A stretch of DNA of 64,000 nucleotides from Polytrichum commune. Lineage: Eukaryota > Streptophyta > Polytrichopsida > Polytrichales > Polytrichaceae. Under the pieces are notes generated by a model. It was given only the letters and a program-made list of their open reading frames with translations. It was not told the DNA's origin and searched no databases. How positions within the stretch are numbered: the first letter of the stretch is position 1; each line of letters starts with the position of its first letter. The DNA is taken from assembly GCA_950295325.1 (NCBI GenBank), contig OX485804.1, positions 25,050,001 through 25,114,000 on the forward strand, written 5' to 3'. The translations under genes and the position numbers were made by a program. Below, in pieces: positions 10,360 to 23,300 of the stretch.

Positions 10360-13300
10360 TGAAGTTTGCAAAGATTGCCCCAAAAATCCATAGTCAAATG
10401 CCGCCCCCCTCGTCAAGGAGGGGGGATAGAGGCCATCACTTTTAAGATGGACATTAAATTGCACGAAGCAAAGATAGAAGAATGTTATGATATGTAGGCT
10501 CTTTCTCTAGGATGGTGCCATGTGTCGTGTAGTTGTTGGTTTGAACATTGACGTGGCATGAAAACATGTAAAGTTGGTTTTGGCAAGCAAAACGGCCTTT
10601 ATTGACAGGGTTGGGGCAAACCAACCCGTACACTAGTTCCTTGAAGGCAAGGGTTTAGGCATTCAACATGGAATGAGTGTCTGGGTTGGTTCGCCCAAAT
10701 CTTATTGATAAGGTAGACATAACCATACAAGAAAGCGGAGAGCTTACCTCACTGCACTCACAAGTGTTTGAGAATAGTTGAATTGAGGGTTGGTTTCATA
10801 CGGGTCCCAAAGTCACTTGAGGTCAATTTGTGCAATCTCAACCGTTGAGAGCATGGAAGTTGGGACTTACCACGTCACACAGGGTCTCAAGTCCTAAGTC
10901 TCAACTATGACATGGATGCCTACATGGCAACACTTTTTGGAGGTGAGGCTCGGGACATGTGTTGAGCGTTGGATTGAGCAAAAAGCTAGACCCAACTTTC
11001 CACACAAGTCCTCTAAAGATTTTTGCATAAAATAATCAAGATCCGCCTTCAATGATAATTAACCATATTTTAACGGTTGCTTAACTCTTTTCCTTCATGT
11101 TGGGACTTGCTAACATGACTAGGACTTGGGACCCCATGTAAACCGGCCTTGAGTTATCGTAAGCCTCCACCGTTGCTAATCAATCATAAGGGCCTAATCG
11201 CACCACCTAGTTAACCCTTAAATGCTCAAGCTGCATCAAAGAGGTCACCACCTAATATTCTATTGAGGTTTGTGACCCACTAGGTGGCAATCTACATGGA
11301 TAGCAAGGTATCGATTGGTGTAGGGTGGTGCCTCTTACCACGTGGGCCACAATAACATATAAAAACCCCATACTCCAAGCATGTAGGATTTTTTGATAGG
11401 TTGGCATTGCTTGTTTTGGAGGTGGTTCCAGGTGTTGCCAATGATGCTCAATTTGGGTGGGTCTTTTTTTCCTTAGGACAAGGTGATGGTTGTGCACAAC
11501 TTGACCGGATGGATTTTTTTTGGGGGGGGGGGACTTAGTGCACATGTTACTTGCTCCATGAAAAAGGGGAAATCTCCTAAAATGACCTCATCTAGCCCCT
11601 CCAACTTTGAGGGTGATGGACTTTATCTAGATTTGCTTTTAGAAACCCAAATTTTTTAGGGAGTAGCTCATTTGTCATCCACATAACATATCATGGCACA
11701 CTTTCCAACTTTCTAGAATTTGTGGCATGACCGAAATGGTCATGAAATATAAAAATTAGAGATTTTTCTAGCCACCCCCCATATGAAGGCCATATATATA
11801 TATATATATATATGAAAGTGACCTAGCAAATGTGGTCTGATTTACTTCAAAATTTCACATAAAGCATATATGGTAGTCCAATACATATACGTACAACTGG
11901 ATTTAGAGAAAACAAAATACATTTTGCTACATAACATAAAATTTCGACACTAATATTGGTGGTGCCGGAAAATGGATTGTGAAGGCTTGAGCATTTAGGG
12001 GTTAAAAGGACTAGCTAACGTACAAGTTATTGAAGATTAGCTAAACACAATCATGGTCAAATCTTATGCACTACCTAGTTAGGAGAATCGACTCACAATA
12101 TGAGTTAGTGAGAACCAACTTATTATTATCCTAGTTAACCAATTGCACACCTCACACATCGTGATTACAACCAAAAAAGGTTGATGAATTTAAGAGAAGA
12201 GTGAAGGTTGGCCCATCAAAGTTTTACTCAACTTGTCCAAATTGCGAACAACTAGGATCTAAGTATATTTGGATTCATGCACAACTTTTGGACATATTCA
12301 AACCGCCAATATGATGTACACTAGATCACAAAACTATACATATACGGTGGTTGGCAAACACAAATGACAAACATTCGTAGTTGTAGTTGTTGTGTTGTTG
12401 TGTTGTTGTGTTGTTGTGTTGTTGTTTTTACTATTGTCATTTGACGTTGTTTTTGTCCCCACTAATGGACACCACTTGTTATTTTCGGACAAGTGGTTTG
12501 TCCAAATATACTTAAATGTGAGTTGAACATGCTGCTAATTATGATACATTATGATTTCACCACAACATTTGTGTTTCATTACGATTACACTTCAAATTAA
12601 TCAATACTTGTATAACTATGTATTATTATTAATATGAACTTGAACTTTGAACATGATATAATCAATAAAACATCATTTGTGAGCTTGAAATTTATGTTAG
12701 TCTAGGATGATGTAAGAAATAGTGTGGTCCACCTTATAACATAACGGAGTAGAGATGGGGGAAACAAGAGGTGAGCGTTCAAACCTATCAGGTTGATCAT
12801 TGGTAGAAAGTTAGTTAGCATCAGGGCTCGGGGAGTTCACTTGACATGTATATATGTATACACGTGCGTGACAAGGGTATTTATTCAAGGGGTATTTAAT
12901 TATCCATCCTTAATTTTTTGTATTGTATTATTATATAATTTGCTAATTTATTGTTTTTTAAATGACCTATAATTACTTTTAAATTTAATGAAGCTCTAAT
13001 TTTAAGCTAGGTATGTTCATTATAATTATTTGATTTTGCTCCAAAGGGTTAAAGAGCATTCAAAGTACTAAGTCACCAAAATCCAAGGCACAACAAGGTT
13101 TTACATTAAGAGTGTTCATAAACAATTTCAAACAACAAAATCAGCCCATGTTCCTCAATCAAGTTACACGCATAATTAAACACAACGGTACTGAGTGTAA
13201 AAAAAAACAATTAAAACACCAACAACAAAGCAAGCAAACATAGAATTCATGCAATAATGTAGAAGGGTATAGAGTTAATACTACAACATCCTGCTTGAAG

Positions 13301-14514
13301 CAGATAGACACAAGACCAACCAAAACTCCTCTAATTTATCTTGAGAAATTGTTTCTAGCATTTAAAAATACTAGCAAAATTGTTCATAGCAAATGAAAGA
13401 TGTCATGTTCATCTTGCAAAATAATTCCTAGCTTTTAAGAACACTAGTATATAATCAACAAATAATGCATGCCTTTAATCCTAAACCCAGGAATCCGTCA
13501 TCCGCCCTCATCAATCTTTCATCCCATTTTTTCAACTGAATCGACGTAGTTCTTCATCCAAAATCTTCCCGCCTGTGAACACAAAGGACACCCTATTTCA
13601 AAAAAAAAATCCTATCCTTAAATCCCATGGTATATTTTTACAAATATTTTACAAATATGCGTTATTTGTATCAAGCCTATATTATTTATAATACAAAATT
13701 TATCATACACACTCACCTATATTACTTCTAAGAAAATTCTAAGTTTTTCCTTTTGTGAATATAAATTACCCTATATTTTCCCGCACGTTGTTTTCTAATA
13801 TAATCGCAGTGAACTCCCCGAGCATCATGGATATGGATGAGTTAAGATTCCTTCCCAAAAACATGATCATGAAAATAACTAATTTATAGTTAGATAACTT
13901 TTATTTGAACCTCACTAACTAAGTGGTGTGGGCATGAGATTGATAGCTCTCGTATAGGTTAACTACCTCATATGTTAGCTAATTCTATTAAGTGGGCGGT
14001 GTGAGGATAATGTAACTGATTTGATTTGACTATTATTTCTCTAACCGAAGCCTTGACTGAGAAGTGTAGGTGGACCCTAACGAAGTCTTCAATGGCTTGC
14101 CTTATCAACATTGAATCGGCCACTCAATCCCCGAAGCTCATCATCACACGGTTCTAAACAAAAGAAAAAACAAAGCACGGTAGTTTTGCTTTTCCTATGC
14201 TCAAACGGGAATGGGAATTTGTTAGTAAATTATTTGAGGGCAAAATTCCTTGTTTGATAATTGCTTTCCTAGTACAACACTATCAAGGATGAGATAGCTT
14301 CCTATATCGTCCACATTTGACCTAGCATTCCCCTCACCATCAACAAGTGGGTTCATTTACGCTCACCAAACTTAATGCCCTCCTCGATTTTGGGAATGTA
14401 GGAGCCATGTGCGCCCACACTACGAGGTGAGCCTAACAAGTAGGTCTTTAAGTTACCTATTTCCTACATCTAGAGCATATATATGTATTTGTGTATAGGG
14501 GAAGGGTCGTATGA
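10360..14514. other. Intergenic repeat-rich DNA without recognised genes
   Basis: Holds an 11-G tract (11522-11532), an (AT)11 tract (11792-11813), a TTGTG-rich minisatellite (about 12387-12427) and scattered CTAGTTAGGAGAAT / GAGTTAGTGAG motifs near 12080-12115 related to the minisatellite at 16125-16440. No conserved protein segment was found on either strand. Confidence 0.5.
12387..12427. repeat. GTTGTTGT / TTGTG simple repeat
   Basis: Four to five near-perfect units of an 8-bp TGTTGTTG-type motif in direct tandem. Confidence 0.8.
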
Positions 14515-15016
14515 GGGCCACTTCGCACACGAGCTAAGAGCCATGACCATGAAATTGTGAGAGTCCAAAAGAAAGTGTCCAAAGGCCATCCCAAGACACT
14601 TTTAAAATCATGTAATGTGGTCACGGATCTTTAAGAGTAGTGTGAAGTCATATGTGACCAGGCCCTCAAATAAATGATATTTCAATGAATTTCTATTCAT
14701 AAAGGTCTTCTCACATGATAAAATAGAATAAACACATGGGTGTGAGCTTTGGGATTGCCATGGTCTCCTAGTGGTTTTGTGTTAGGCCTACCTCCAAGAG
14801 GCGGTTTTTGAAAATAATCCAAATGACCATGAAACATGATCCATTCGATGCCATGTAGGAATCCATGTAGACTTTACATCCATCTTGCATTCACATACTC
14901 CGTTGGTCCCTCAAGCGTAGTGTGAAGCGAACTTGGACCGGCTCCGCCTTTTCCACCAATGAGAGTGCTTGAAATGTAATGGTCATGGGCTCTCAGTCTC
15001 GTGTGTCAAGTGGCCC
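14515..15016 (+). mobile_element. GGGCCACTTCACACAC-ended element, copy 3 (PIF/Harbinger-like MITE)
   Basis: It starts GGGCCACTTCGCACACGAG and ends CTCGTGTGTCAAGTGGCCC, giving inverted termini over a 502-bp element. It is flanked by TGA (14512-14514) and TGA (15017-15019). It aligns end to end with the 502-bp copy at 43703-44204 and is inverted relative to 1513-2018. No transposase is encoded; movement would need a partner element elsewhere. Confidence 0.88.
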
Positions 15017-15019
15017 TGA

Positions 15020-16124
15020 GGGCAACCCAAATAACAAAATGTTCAATTCCCAAAGGGACTTCCCGAGAGTAGAGACTTCTTCTTCTTTTCATTATGTTGC
15101 ATCCCCAAAAAGTAAAGAAGACACTTTTTATGGCATTGAAGATGCACAATCTTGGAGGGGATTGGGCAATCATAGCGTGTAACGCATTCAATTTTGTAAA
15201 TTATAGAAAACTCAGTCTCTCCTCTAATTGCAAGGATTCCTACAAAGGCATTGTTCCGATACATAATATGATAATTTTATCATGTCCCATGTGACATGCA
15301 TCAAAACAAGTTGTGGCGAAAGACGCCCCCATGTTAGGCTTGTGACATTGCTTATTTTTATCCATCATCTAGGTCATCTTTGAGTCAAGCATGTTTGGGC
15401 ACTACACTTGCAAGGTGGGTTTGGTCCTTGGTGTATCATACCATGGCCGATGGAGTATTCGTTTGTAGATAATATGCCCATTAAACATGTATGTAATGAA
15501 GTGTTTCACAATATGGAAATGATAGTATTTTGGATTTATCTCACAAGGAACTTGTACAACTAGAGCTAGTTAATCATTTTCATACTAGAAGATGTAACTC
15601 TTTAATCTCTTGGCAACATTTAATCATTATTGTAAGCTACATGGAGGGCAATAAGAAGAAGGATGATCTAGAGAGTTGGTCAAATTGGTGCGAAATATTG
15701 AATAACTCATGATCATGTTTATGCTACTATAAATAATGTTCTTGACCCTAAACCCTAAACAAACTGTTGTTTGTTTAGCCAAACATAAGAAATAAGATGT
15801 GTGGACACATGTTGAGGAAGAATCGTTGTTTATCGCAAGCTAAGTGCTAAATCACTATCTATCATTCCATGAACGTATGCATTGAGTGCTTCTACATGAT
15901 GCAACAACTAATCACTCATCAAGCAATTGTAAAAACAAAGTTGTATGGATTCCGCACACATGATTTATAACAAAATTGCTCAATCACTTGAAAATTGTTG
16001 AGGCAAAGTAATGGATGTGCATGCTTAGCAACTTTTGCACCATATGTTTGCAGTTGATTCCCCTTAGTAAACCAAGAGACTACTTGTCAGTGAGCGAGCT
16101 GCTCATCTCTTGCTACACCTTTGT
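15020..16124. other. Intergenic, nothing recognised
   Basis: Short open frames only. A CCCTAAACCCTAA stretch at about 15746-15758 resembles a plant telo-box but has no nearby gene to serve. Confidence 0.45.
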
Positions 16125-16440
16125 TAGGGTCTAGTTGCACCACCTAGTTCAGAGAGTTAGCTCATTAGTGAGGATTAGCTAGCCAAAATTCAATCTAACT
16201 GAAACCATGACCGCACCACCTGGCTAGGAGAATTAACCAACAATGTGAGATATTGAGGACGAGCTAACCAAAAACCAATATGATTGAAACCATGACCGCA
16301 CCACCTGGCTAGGAGAATTAGCTAGCTTATGAGTTAGTGAGGATGAGCTAACCGATATTCAATCTAACTGAAATCATGACCACAACAGCCGGCGAGGAGA
16401 ATTAGCCCAACAATGTGAGTTAGTGCAACCAACTACCATA
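16125..16440 (+). repeat. Tandem minisatellite, about 84-bp unit, almost four copies
   Basis: The motif GAAACCATGACCGCACCACC recurs at 16201 and 16286 and, with changes, at 16370; a partial earlier unit begins near 16130. Spacing is 85 and 84 bp. Units share GGCTAGGAGAATTAGC, GAGTTAGTGAGGA and GAGCTAACC. Related single units occur near 12050-12150. Confidence 0.85.
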
Positions 16441-16655
16441 TAGGGTTCTCTATTCCAACACAAAATAATGATTCCCCTCAACATTAGCCACATGTCATGC
16501 TCACATTTGCCACCACCCACTTGTATCCCATGTGAAAACTACATTCCGGCACATGTAAAAGATGGAACAAAGAGTCCTCTACGGTAACTCGTATGTGAGC
16601 TAACCCATTGCATAGCCTTACCACTAGCCAAAGGTTAGTTGGTCCGATTTCTTAA

Positions 16656-16815
16656 AGATCAATTCACAAAGCCTTTGGGCCTCTCACTAGGTGTAAACCA
16701 AATGCGGACCAAGAGGAATGACCATGCACCAAAAAGCGTATGTGCTGATTTTTTAAGATAGGCCCCAAAAAGGCAGTTTTCAAAAAATCAAGTCTGACCA
16801 TTCTCCAATGCAAAC
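16656..16815 (+). mobile_element. Internal fragment of the GGGCCGG-ended TIR element
   Basis: Matches the interior of the element at 34870-35970 around 34955-35100 (CTCACTAGGTGTAAACC, GCGGACCAAGAGGAATGACC, GCACCAAAAAGCG, TGCTGATTTTTT, then CAAGTCTGACCATTC). Neither terminus is present, so it is a truncated relic. Confidence 0.65.
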
Positions 16816-18950
16816 TTGTACTCCCAAGCTTTGTAATTTGAAGGTAGATGATTCTACTCTGGACACCTCCAACCGATGGATTCAAGCATTAAAAGCTTGA
16901 GCATGTTAGCAAATGCTAATCATGACCAAAGGATTTGAAGTTGCTGAAATCGGAGTTGAGGAATGTGTTGATGTAGGTTTTGGAATCAAAGATTCTCTAC
17001 TTCCCAAATTGGTGTTATAGGGGAAAACTCTTCCATTGTTCAATATTGTGTAAGTGGATGACAACAATAGCAAATCCTACATGGGTCATTTGCCAATGAA
17101 AACCAAGTTTGATGCCAATAATGATTGTGTCATGTCTCTAAAGTGGTCATGGGTAAGATAAATTGATGTTGAGTTGACGTTTCTTTATAAAATACCCATA
17201 CTACAAGTTGGTCGACACCTCGCAACCACATGTTGCCTCCTCAATTGCCTAGCTTGCCCACAAAAATCAAGCATGTTAGGGCTTAGTGGGTAGCACTACT
17301 AATTATGGAGGACGGCGAGTGTAATTTGATTTTTGCAAGTGTGACTAACCCAAATATCATCAAGGTGAAGGCTAAATCAACATGCTTTAATCATCTAGCG
17401 ATTTAGAGCCCAAAAATAGGTGTCCGATTAGGGAAGCTAACTGAATTAGCCTCATCTATCTTAGAGTTTCATCCACACCTCTCCAATTTTGATGCCATGT
17501 TTTCATGAAAATCTCTTAGGACAAAAAGCTTCGAATTGTCGGAAAGCTTGGTGCATTAAGTTTGCAATATGAAATCATAATTTTCCTCCACGTTTCTCCA
17601 ATTTTGACAATAACACAACCTAGGCTCCAGCTAATAGCCCACCCACACTTAATGGTGTGGGCCACTAGTGAATGGTGCCTACTAGCAAGTACCACTTTTC
17701 AAGTTGGCTTAGCCAATGAGAGCCACTGGATGTAACCAATGTTGGTAGAAACCGTTCAATGATGGCTGACACCAGTAACTGTGGGTGGGCCATAAGTTTT
17801 TATTCGAAAAATAGCTTTGCATTGCTAGAAATTGTGATCCCTAGCTTTGCAATGTGAAGCCATAGTTTCGTCCACATGTCTTCATTTTTGACAGCCCAAA
17901 GCTTGCAACAACATTGGATGATTATAGTGCCATCCCTAATTTTGACTGGAAGCACAATGAGAGTTTCGGACACGATGAATGCCAATGAAACATTTTGGGA
18001 TGCAAATGTTTTTTTTTTTTTTAGCATTCTTTGACTTTGTTGGTATGTGAAGTAGGAGGTGGCATGATTTTGGGAACCAATTTGAGACTCCAGTATTTAT
18101 AAAGAGTTCACTCGATGTGCCTTCACTCTAGTGAATGAGAGAATTTCCCACCCTTACAAGGCCACACTACCATTGAAAACTCTGCTAGGTCCAAAATGCA
18201 TCACTTATATTGAATAGTAGTTGAGATGTCCAATCAGTGGTTTTGCAACAAAATGTTGTAACTCCGAGTCTTCACCACTCTCAATGGAATTGTCTATCCT
18301 AGCCGCCGTCATGCACTCGGTAATTCAATTGTTTAAATTGTATACTTTATGAAATCCAAGAACTTGGATACCACACCCAATTCTTTCTTTTGAATCTATT
18401 ATATATTTTGGAATCACAGCTATATAAGTAAAATTTATAGCTATATGTTGAGATGGCACGAGTCCAAGCTAGTATAAACCAGACGACCCTGGCGGGTATT
18501 CATGCATTGGAAGGGAGATTTCCAAGGGGTGGCAAGAAACTCTCTCAGATAAGTCTTGTGTGTAGAGCCAATGGAGATTCTCTGCGTTGGTCTGCTCCCT
18601 CCCCATGAGAATCATGGATAAAGGTACTATGGTATGTGGTTAAGTGTAGATCTAAAAGTGGACACCAGTAAAAAGGAGGGTTAAAAGAGACTATACTACA
18701 TGTTCAAAACATGCTAACGATTTTAGACTCAATAATCAATACGATCGTGGGACCTATATGACCACTTAATGAGCATGAGAAACTTCACTTCAATAATGAA
18801 TGAGACATTTATTCGAGTTGCGAAAACTATGAGGCAAATGGCTATGGAGCACGATTGGGAGTTGCTAATCGCCATCTTGCAAAAGTGTCCATTTAAGACC
18901 TGCTCACCTTAACTTAGACTTTGCTTCACAGAACAGTGGCATGGCCACAT
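16816..18950. other. Intergenic, nothing recognised
   Basis: AT-rich with a 12-13 T run near 18009-18022. No domain-like translation on either strand. Confidence 0.45.
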
Positions 18951-18959
18951 GAAAGCCAA

Positions 18960-20389
18960 CTAACTTGCCCCCTTCCTCCGGAAACCTAGTACCCTACCTC
19001 GCTCTCCCGCTTCCCTCTCCAGCCCTGGAACGCCAGGGCATGATTTAACTTATTACCATCGAAACCATATCTCTCCTCTCATTTCTGTTTATTTCAGGAA
19101 GCACGCGCAGCCGTCAACTCCAACCTACTAAGTATTCGTGTTCAAAGGAGTTGAGATCGTCACAAATAGGTTTCTGCATGATAGCCTTTGTTTAAAGTTA
19201 CATGGTGCTCAAGTATGTGCAATGCGAGCAATTCTCCGTCCTCTTGTCTCAGTTTTAAGACAGCAATGCAATGTGGTGTTGGAGGAGATCAATTTCAACC
19301 CGCGTAGCAGAGCGAGAGAGCGAGAGAGAGACTCTGTTGCAATTGCGTAAGTGACTTCGCTCATCAGAGCCAGGGCTGGACTATTTGTTGATTGAGGATG
19401 CGGTATATACCTGCAGTGGTATCTTTCAGGGGCGTGCGTTTGCGTCTTCGAGGAGCGTAGCAGCTAACAAGAGTAAACCTGCTGATTTCGAGCGATTGCA
19501 GTGCTTCAGGCATCGAGGTAACGAGATATTTCAATTTCAATAACTGTGGTAGTAGTGGTCATGGTTGTTGTAAGTCACTTTCCCCGGGAACAATGGCCGT
19601 GTATCCTGTTTGAGAGGGGGGACAGACGTCCGTCTGTTGTCAATTGCCAAACGCTAATATGTGAGAGTCGCGCAAGTCCGTGAAGGAAAGATGAGAGAGA
19701 ACTGATTTAAAAATCCCTAAGACCGGTGTCACATCAGGAATACGACTCTGCGTTGCTTGTAGGAAGAATGTTCTTCACGTTAAATGGAGGTTGAGGAAAA
19801 GGAGACGATGAAGAGGAAACTGCAACCACACGGGTGTCGTCGTGCGGACACTTCAGACGAGCAATCGCATCATCTATCCACTCTGCAATATACTCGTCAT
19901 AAATGCAAAGTCACTCGAGATATTGGACAGTGTAACAAAAGGCATCGGAAATGCAACACAAACCTAATAATGATACACTCACTTCAAAGATCTGTGACAT
20001 ATATGCACACGTATATACGTCCAGATAATTCCTGGCGTAACTTCAGGTGCTGCGAGAGATGGAGTTGCGGACTGATAATCACGATGAATTTCTGCACTCA
20101 AATCATGAGGGACGTGTCTTCCCCGAACTTAGTCGTGTTGTTGGACAAGAACGTCTGAGTCATACGGATGACACCAACGTCCAGTTATGGAGAAAATAAA
20201 AGGACTTCCTAAACGTTTATTTTTAAGAAGTCGCTTACCGGTTGTCACGCTCGAACAACAAAAGGACTACAATAACTACAGAGAACAGTGGAAGAACTTG
20301 CTATCCATAGCTGCGCGCAGATATATTACCAGAGACGAGAGAGGAGTTTCGAAAAGGCAGAATAATTGCAGGACAGGGAGGAAATTGGG
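18960..20389 (+). promoter_or_regulatory. Putative promoter and 5' leader region of the Sfi1-like gene
   Basis: Composition shifts sharply near 18,960 from repeat-like AT-rich DNA to more balanced, CT-rich sequence with a short GAGA tract at 19308-19333. An in-frame TAA at 20363-20365 precedes the chosen ATG at 20390, so this stretch is untranslated or holds upstream non-coding exons. Open frames here, such as the one at 19784-20158, do not resemble proteins. The transcription start is not resolvable. Confidence 0.4.
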
Positions 20390-23300
20390 ATGGCAACGCC
20401 AGAGAGTAAGGAGGATACCGAGACAGGAGGAGACGAGCCACAAGAAACACCTGCGCAGCGAGCAAGCGCACGAAATTCAGAGCTTCGTCGCGCGTCGGAG
20501 TTAAGAAAGAACAAAGCCAGTGGATCAGTAAGTCCAGATAGCAGCAATTTAAATGAATCGGAGCCCGTTTTCCCCAAGGGTCGGAGACCGTCAACTGGGA
20601 CAGACATAGGGTTTGAAGAAAGCACGTCAGGGTCAGAGCTTGAGCAAGCACCTCCTGTCGTCGACACCACAAATGCGTCCGATAAACTTCGAGGTTCTAT
20701 GGCAAAGAGGGGTAGCAGCCAAGCAGATGTTGGTGCGGGTCCTGGCGACAAACGCAAACCTAGCAATTCAGGCTCGTTACTGAAATCTCTTGAGCCTGCG
20801 AGTAAGCGAGGTAGCAAAGGCGGAGATGAAAGAGCACCTCGGAAACAATGGGGTTCGGCGCGGTCATCGAAGGGTACGGATGGTTTTGATCTGGAGAATC
20901 CAGAAGTGAAGGAGTTGTTGCGAAGGTTGAGTAAGACTGAGGAATCCTCAAGCAGCAGCAGCAGTGGTAATGCTAGGATTGCTTCTCCAAAACCTGGAGA
21001 GTTTCATCGAGGCATTAAGGTACATTCGTTGTTCCTTAACATCATAGCTCTTGCAGATGATCATCGTCATTATCATTTATTGATTGCCATGGCATGGCAT
21101 GGATCCGAACAGTTTGATTTGACCTTTAAAACATTAGTTTAGGCTTCTTTCTCTATCGCATACTATTCAACGGCCTGACTGTCATCATAGATAATAGAAT
21201 GTACTGAATTAGATGGTGATATTGGCAGCTATTTGGGACATTCACGGACAAACACTACCTTGAATCCAATAATGTCTTGCCAATGCGTTTGGACTAACTG
21301 TTACAAAGTGCTCTCTGGATTGCGTAACAGGCACTCCACAGGGCGGTACAGGAAAATGAACTGCCGATGCGGTTGGCATATGAGCAGCTTGATGAGCTCG
21401 CTGCCAATGCCGAACGTGTCAAGTTCGCAATCGAGCGAAATCGATCCTTGCTCACTCTTCAGGTTGTTCTCTATACTGCAGATCACACAATATGGGGCAG
21501 TCTAAATGCATGTGACATTCACTGATACTGTTGTCATTATGCCAGAACAGGTTAAAAAGGCCAATGAAAGGATAATGCGAGTTGCTTTTATGGCATGGAG
21601 GATGGCAACACAGTGGCGTAAGCAGAAGAAATTGCACTTAAAACAGGCGCGCAGCTGGCGTAAGGGGATCTTGCTGTCACGAGCATTCAAAACCTGGCAC
21701 CGCTTGCAAATACTAGGTCTTAAAGCAAAGCGTATGCATAACTCTGCCGTCAAGATTCTCCAGCGCCACAAACTTCAGCAAGTCTGGTAAGCAATGTTAG
21801 TGTACATTCTCTACATCACATCTTGTAAATACGTATGACGTTCGGCATTCCTCATGAAAGTTGTTGCAATATGACTTGCTGCCCGAGATTCTTCATAGGT
21901 TCCAACTAATGCGACCTGCAAGGACTTGAACAAATAATCAATGAGTGCCGAACCTCATACCTAGAAGTATGGGAGGCGTTCACGTAATAAGTTTGAGCTA
22001 AGCCCCTCGAGGCTCCGTATTTCTTTTCATTGTGTGTTTCCAGATAGTATCAACAGGTATACCAGATTGCAGCGTAGATACGATCTTTGAAAATGACCAA
22101 ACAATGGAGTCTGCTTCTGCAGGAAAGCGTGGGCTGCTATGGCCAGGGAGACTGCTCATAAAAATGAGAACTTCAAGTATGAGTCATACGTACCATACTA
22201 CCTACTAATTATCGCATTAATCTAAAGATTTGGACGTACATCTGGACTGTTCATAACACTCGGTGGAACCTTATAAAGTGGCTCATGGATCTAGTCCACC
22301 ACTTTCGATGGTCACTCACAGAGGTGCTTAGTGGGAAAGTGGGACTACCGAGTTGCTGAAACAGCATCTTGCACTTGCTCCTGTTGATATTAAAGACTGC
22401 GCCTTAGAGAGTGCAGCTTTTGAAAGGAAGGCCGTAGCTGCACACACAGACCAATATTCTTACTAGTTACATTTGCAAGAGGTCATGGATTGCAAACAGT
22501 GTGCTACAGTAAGGTCATTCCAGCAGTCATAGCGACATTTCCTTATGAGAGAAAGACTTAGCACTAGTCAGGCTTCCTCGGATAAACTGCTCTCATAGAG
22601 GTGGATGATCTTGCAGGAAAGAGAAGCGACTGCAAAAGGACTTTGATAAGAAGCATAGACACTTTTTAGGCAAGCGTGTTGGTAAATTCCTGCATCGGAG
22701 TCGTCTGCGCCGTTGCTTCCGTGCCTTTCAGGTCTATCATCACACTTCTTGGGTTGCTCGTGTCGATGCTTCACTGCTGCTCGTTGGCAACACTTGGGTT
22801 CACCATTAATGCTACCCCAAGATTTTGTTCATGGGAGCAAAGATTCCACATTCTGGCATAAGTAAAGATGTGTGCTCTGAACTAAATCAAGAACCCTGGT
22901 GATGACAATTTACCTTAAGCCAGCAATCAGTAATCGACAGGCTGCCTCCTTTCCAGCCATATCTAGCAGGGAACATGGACCAAAGCCTGGAGTGCAATCT
23001 CAGTGTGGGGTAGAGGATAATTGTCTCACTTCTTGCTCTCAGTGTGGATCTTCCTAACCGTAGAAGAATACGGGCCAGATACTAAGGAGGGGCAGCCGTA
23101 GTGAATAGTGAACCATCTCGGGTTCGAATGTGCTCCTCGTAAGTTAGAACCTTCTTACAGTTAAAACAGATCTGTGAAAAGCACAATCTAGAAAATGAAA
23201 TGCTTGAACCATCAGGAGGGAAGAGGTTGACATGACAAATGGGTGACAGGAAGGAGTGGAGATGATCAAATTAGCACGAGAGTATCTGAGGCAGATCTTG

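Noticed and set aside
10404-10426. GC-rich hairpin resembling a bacterial terminator
   Set aside because: No T-run, a plant nuclear context and no upstream gene.
16125-16440. CRISPR-like array
   Set aside because: Whole 84-bp units are repeated with no unique spacers; it is a plain minisatellite.
19784-20158. 124-codon plus-strand frame upstream of the Sfi1-like gene
   Set aside because: Basic, Cys/His-scattered translation without motif order, and not joinable in frame to exon 1, which has an in-frame stop just upstream.
20301-20817. Antisense open frames of 123 and 163 codons
   Set aside because: Mirror images of exon 1 of the Sfi1-like gene, with no features of their own.
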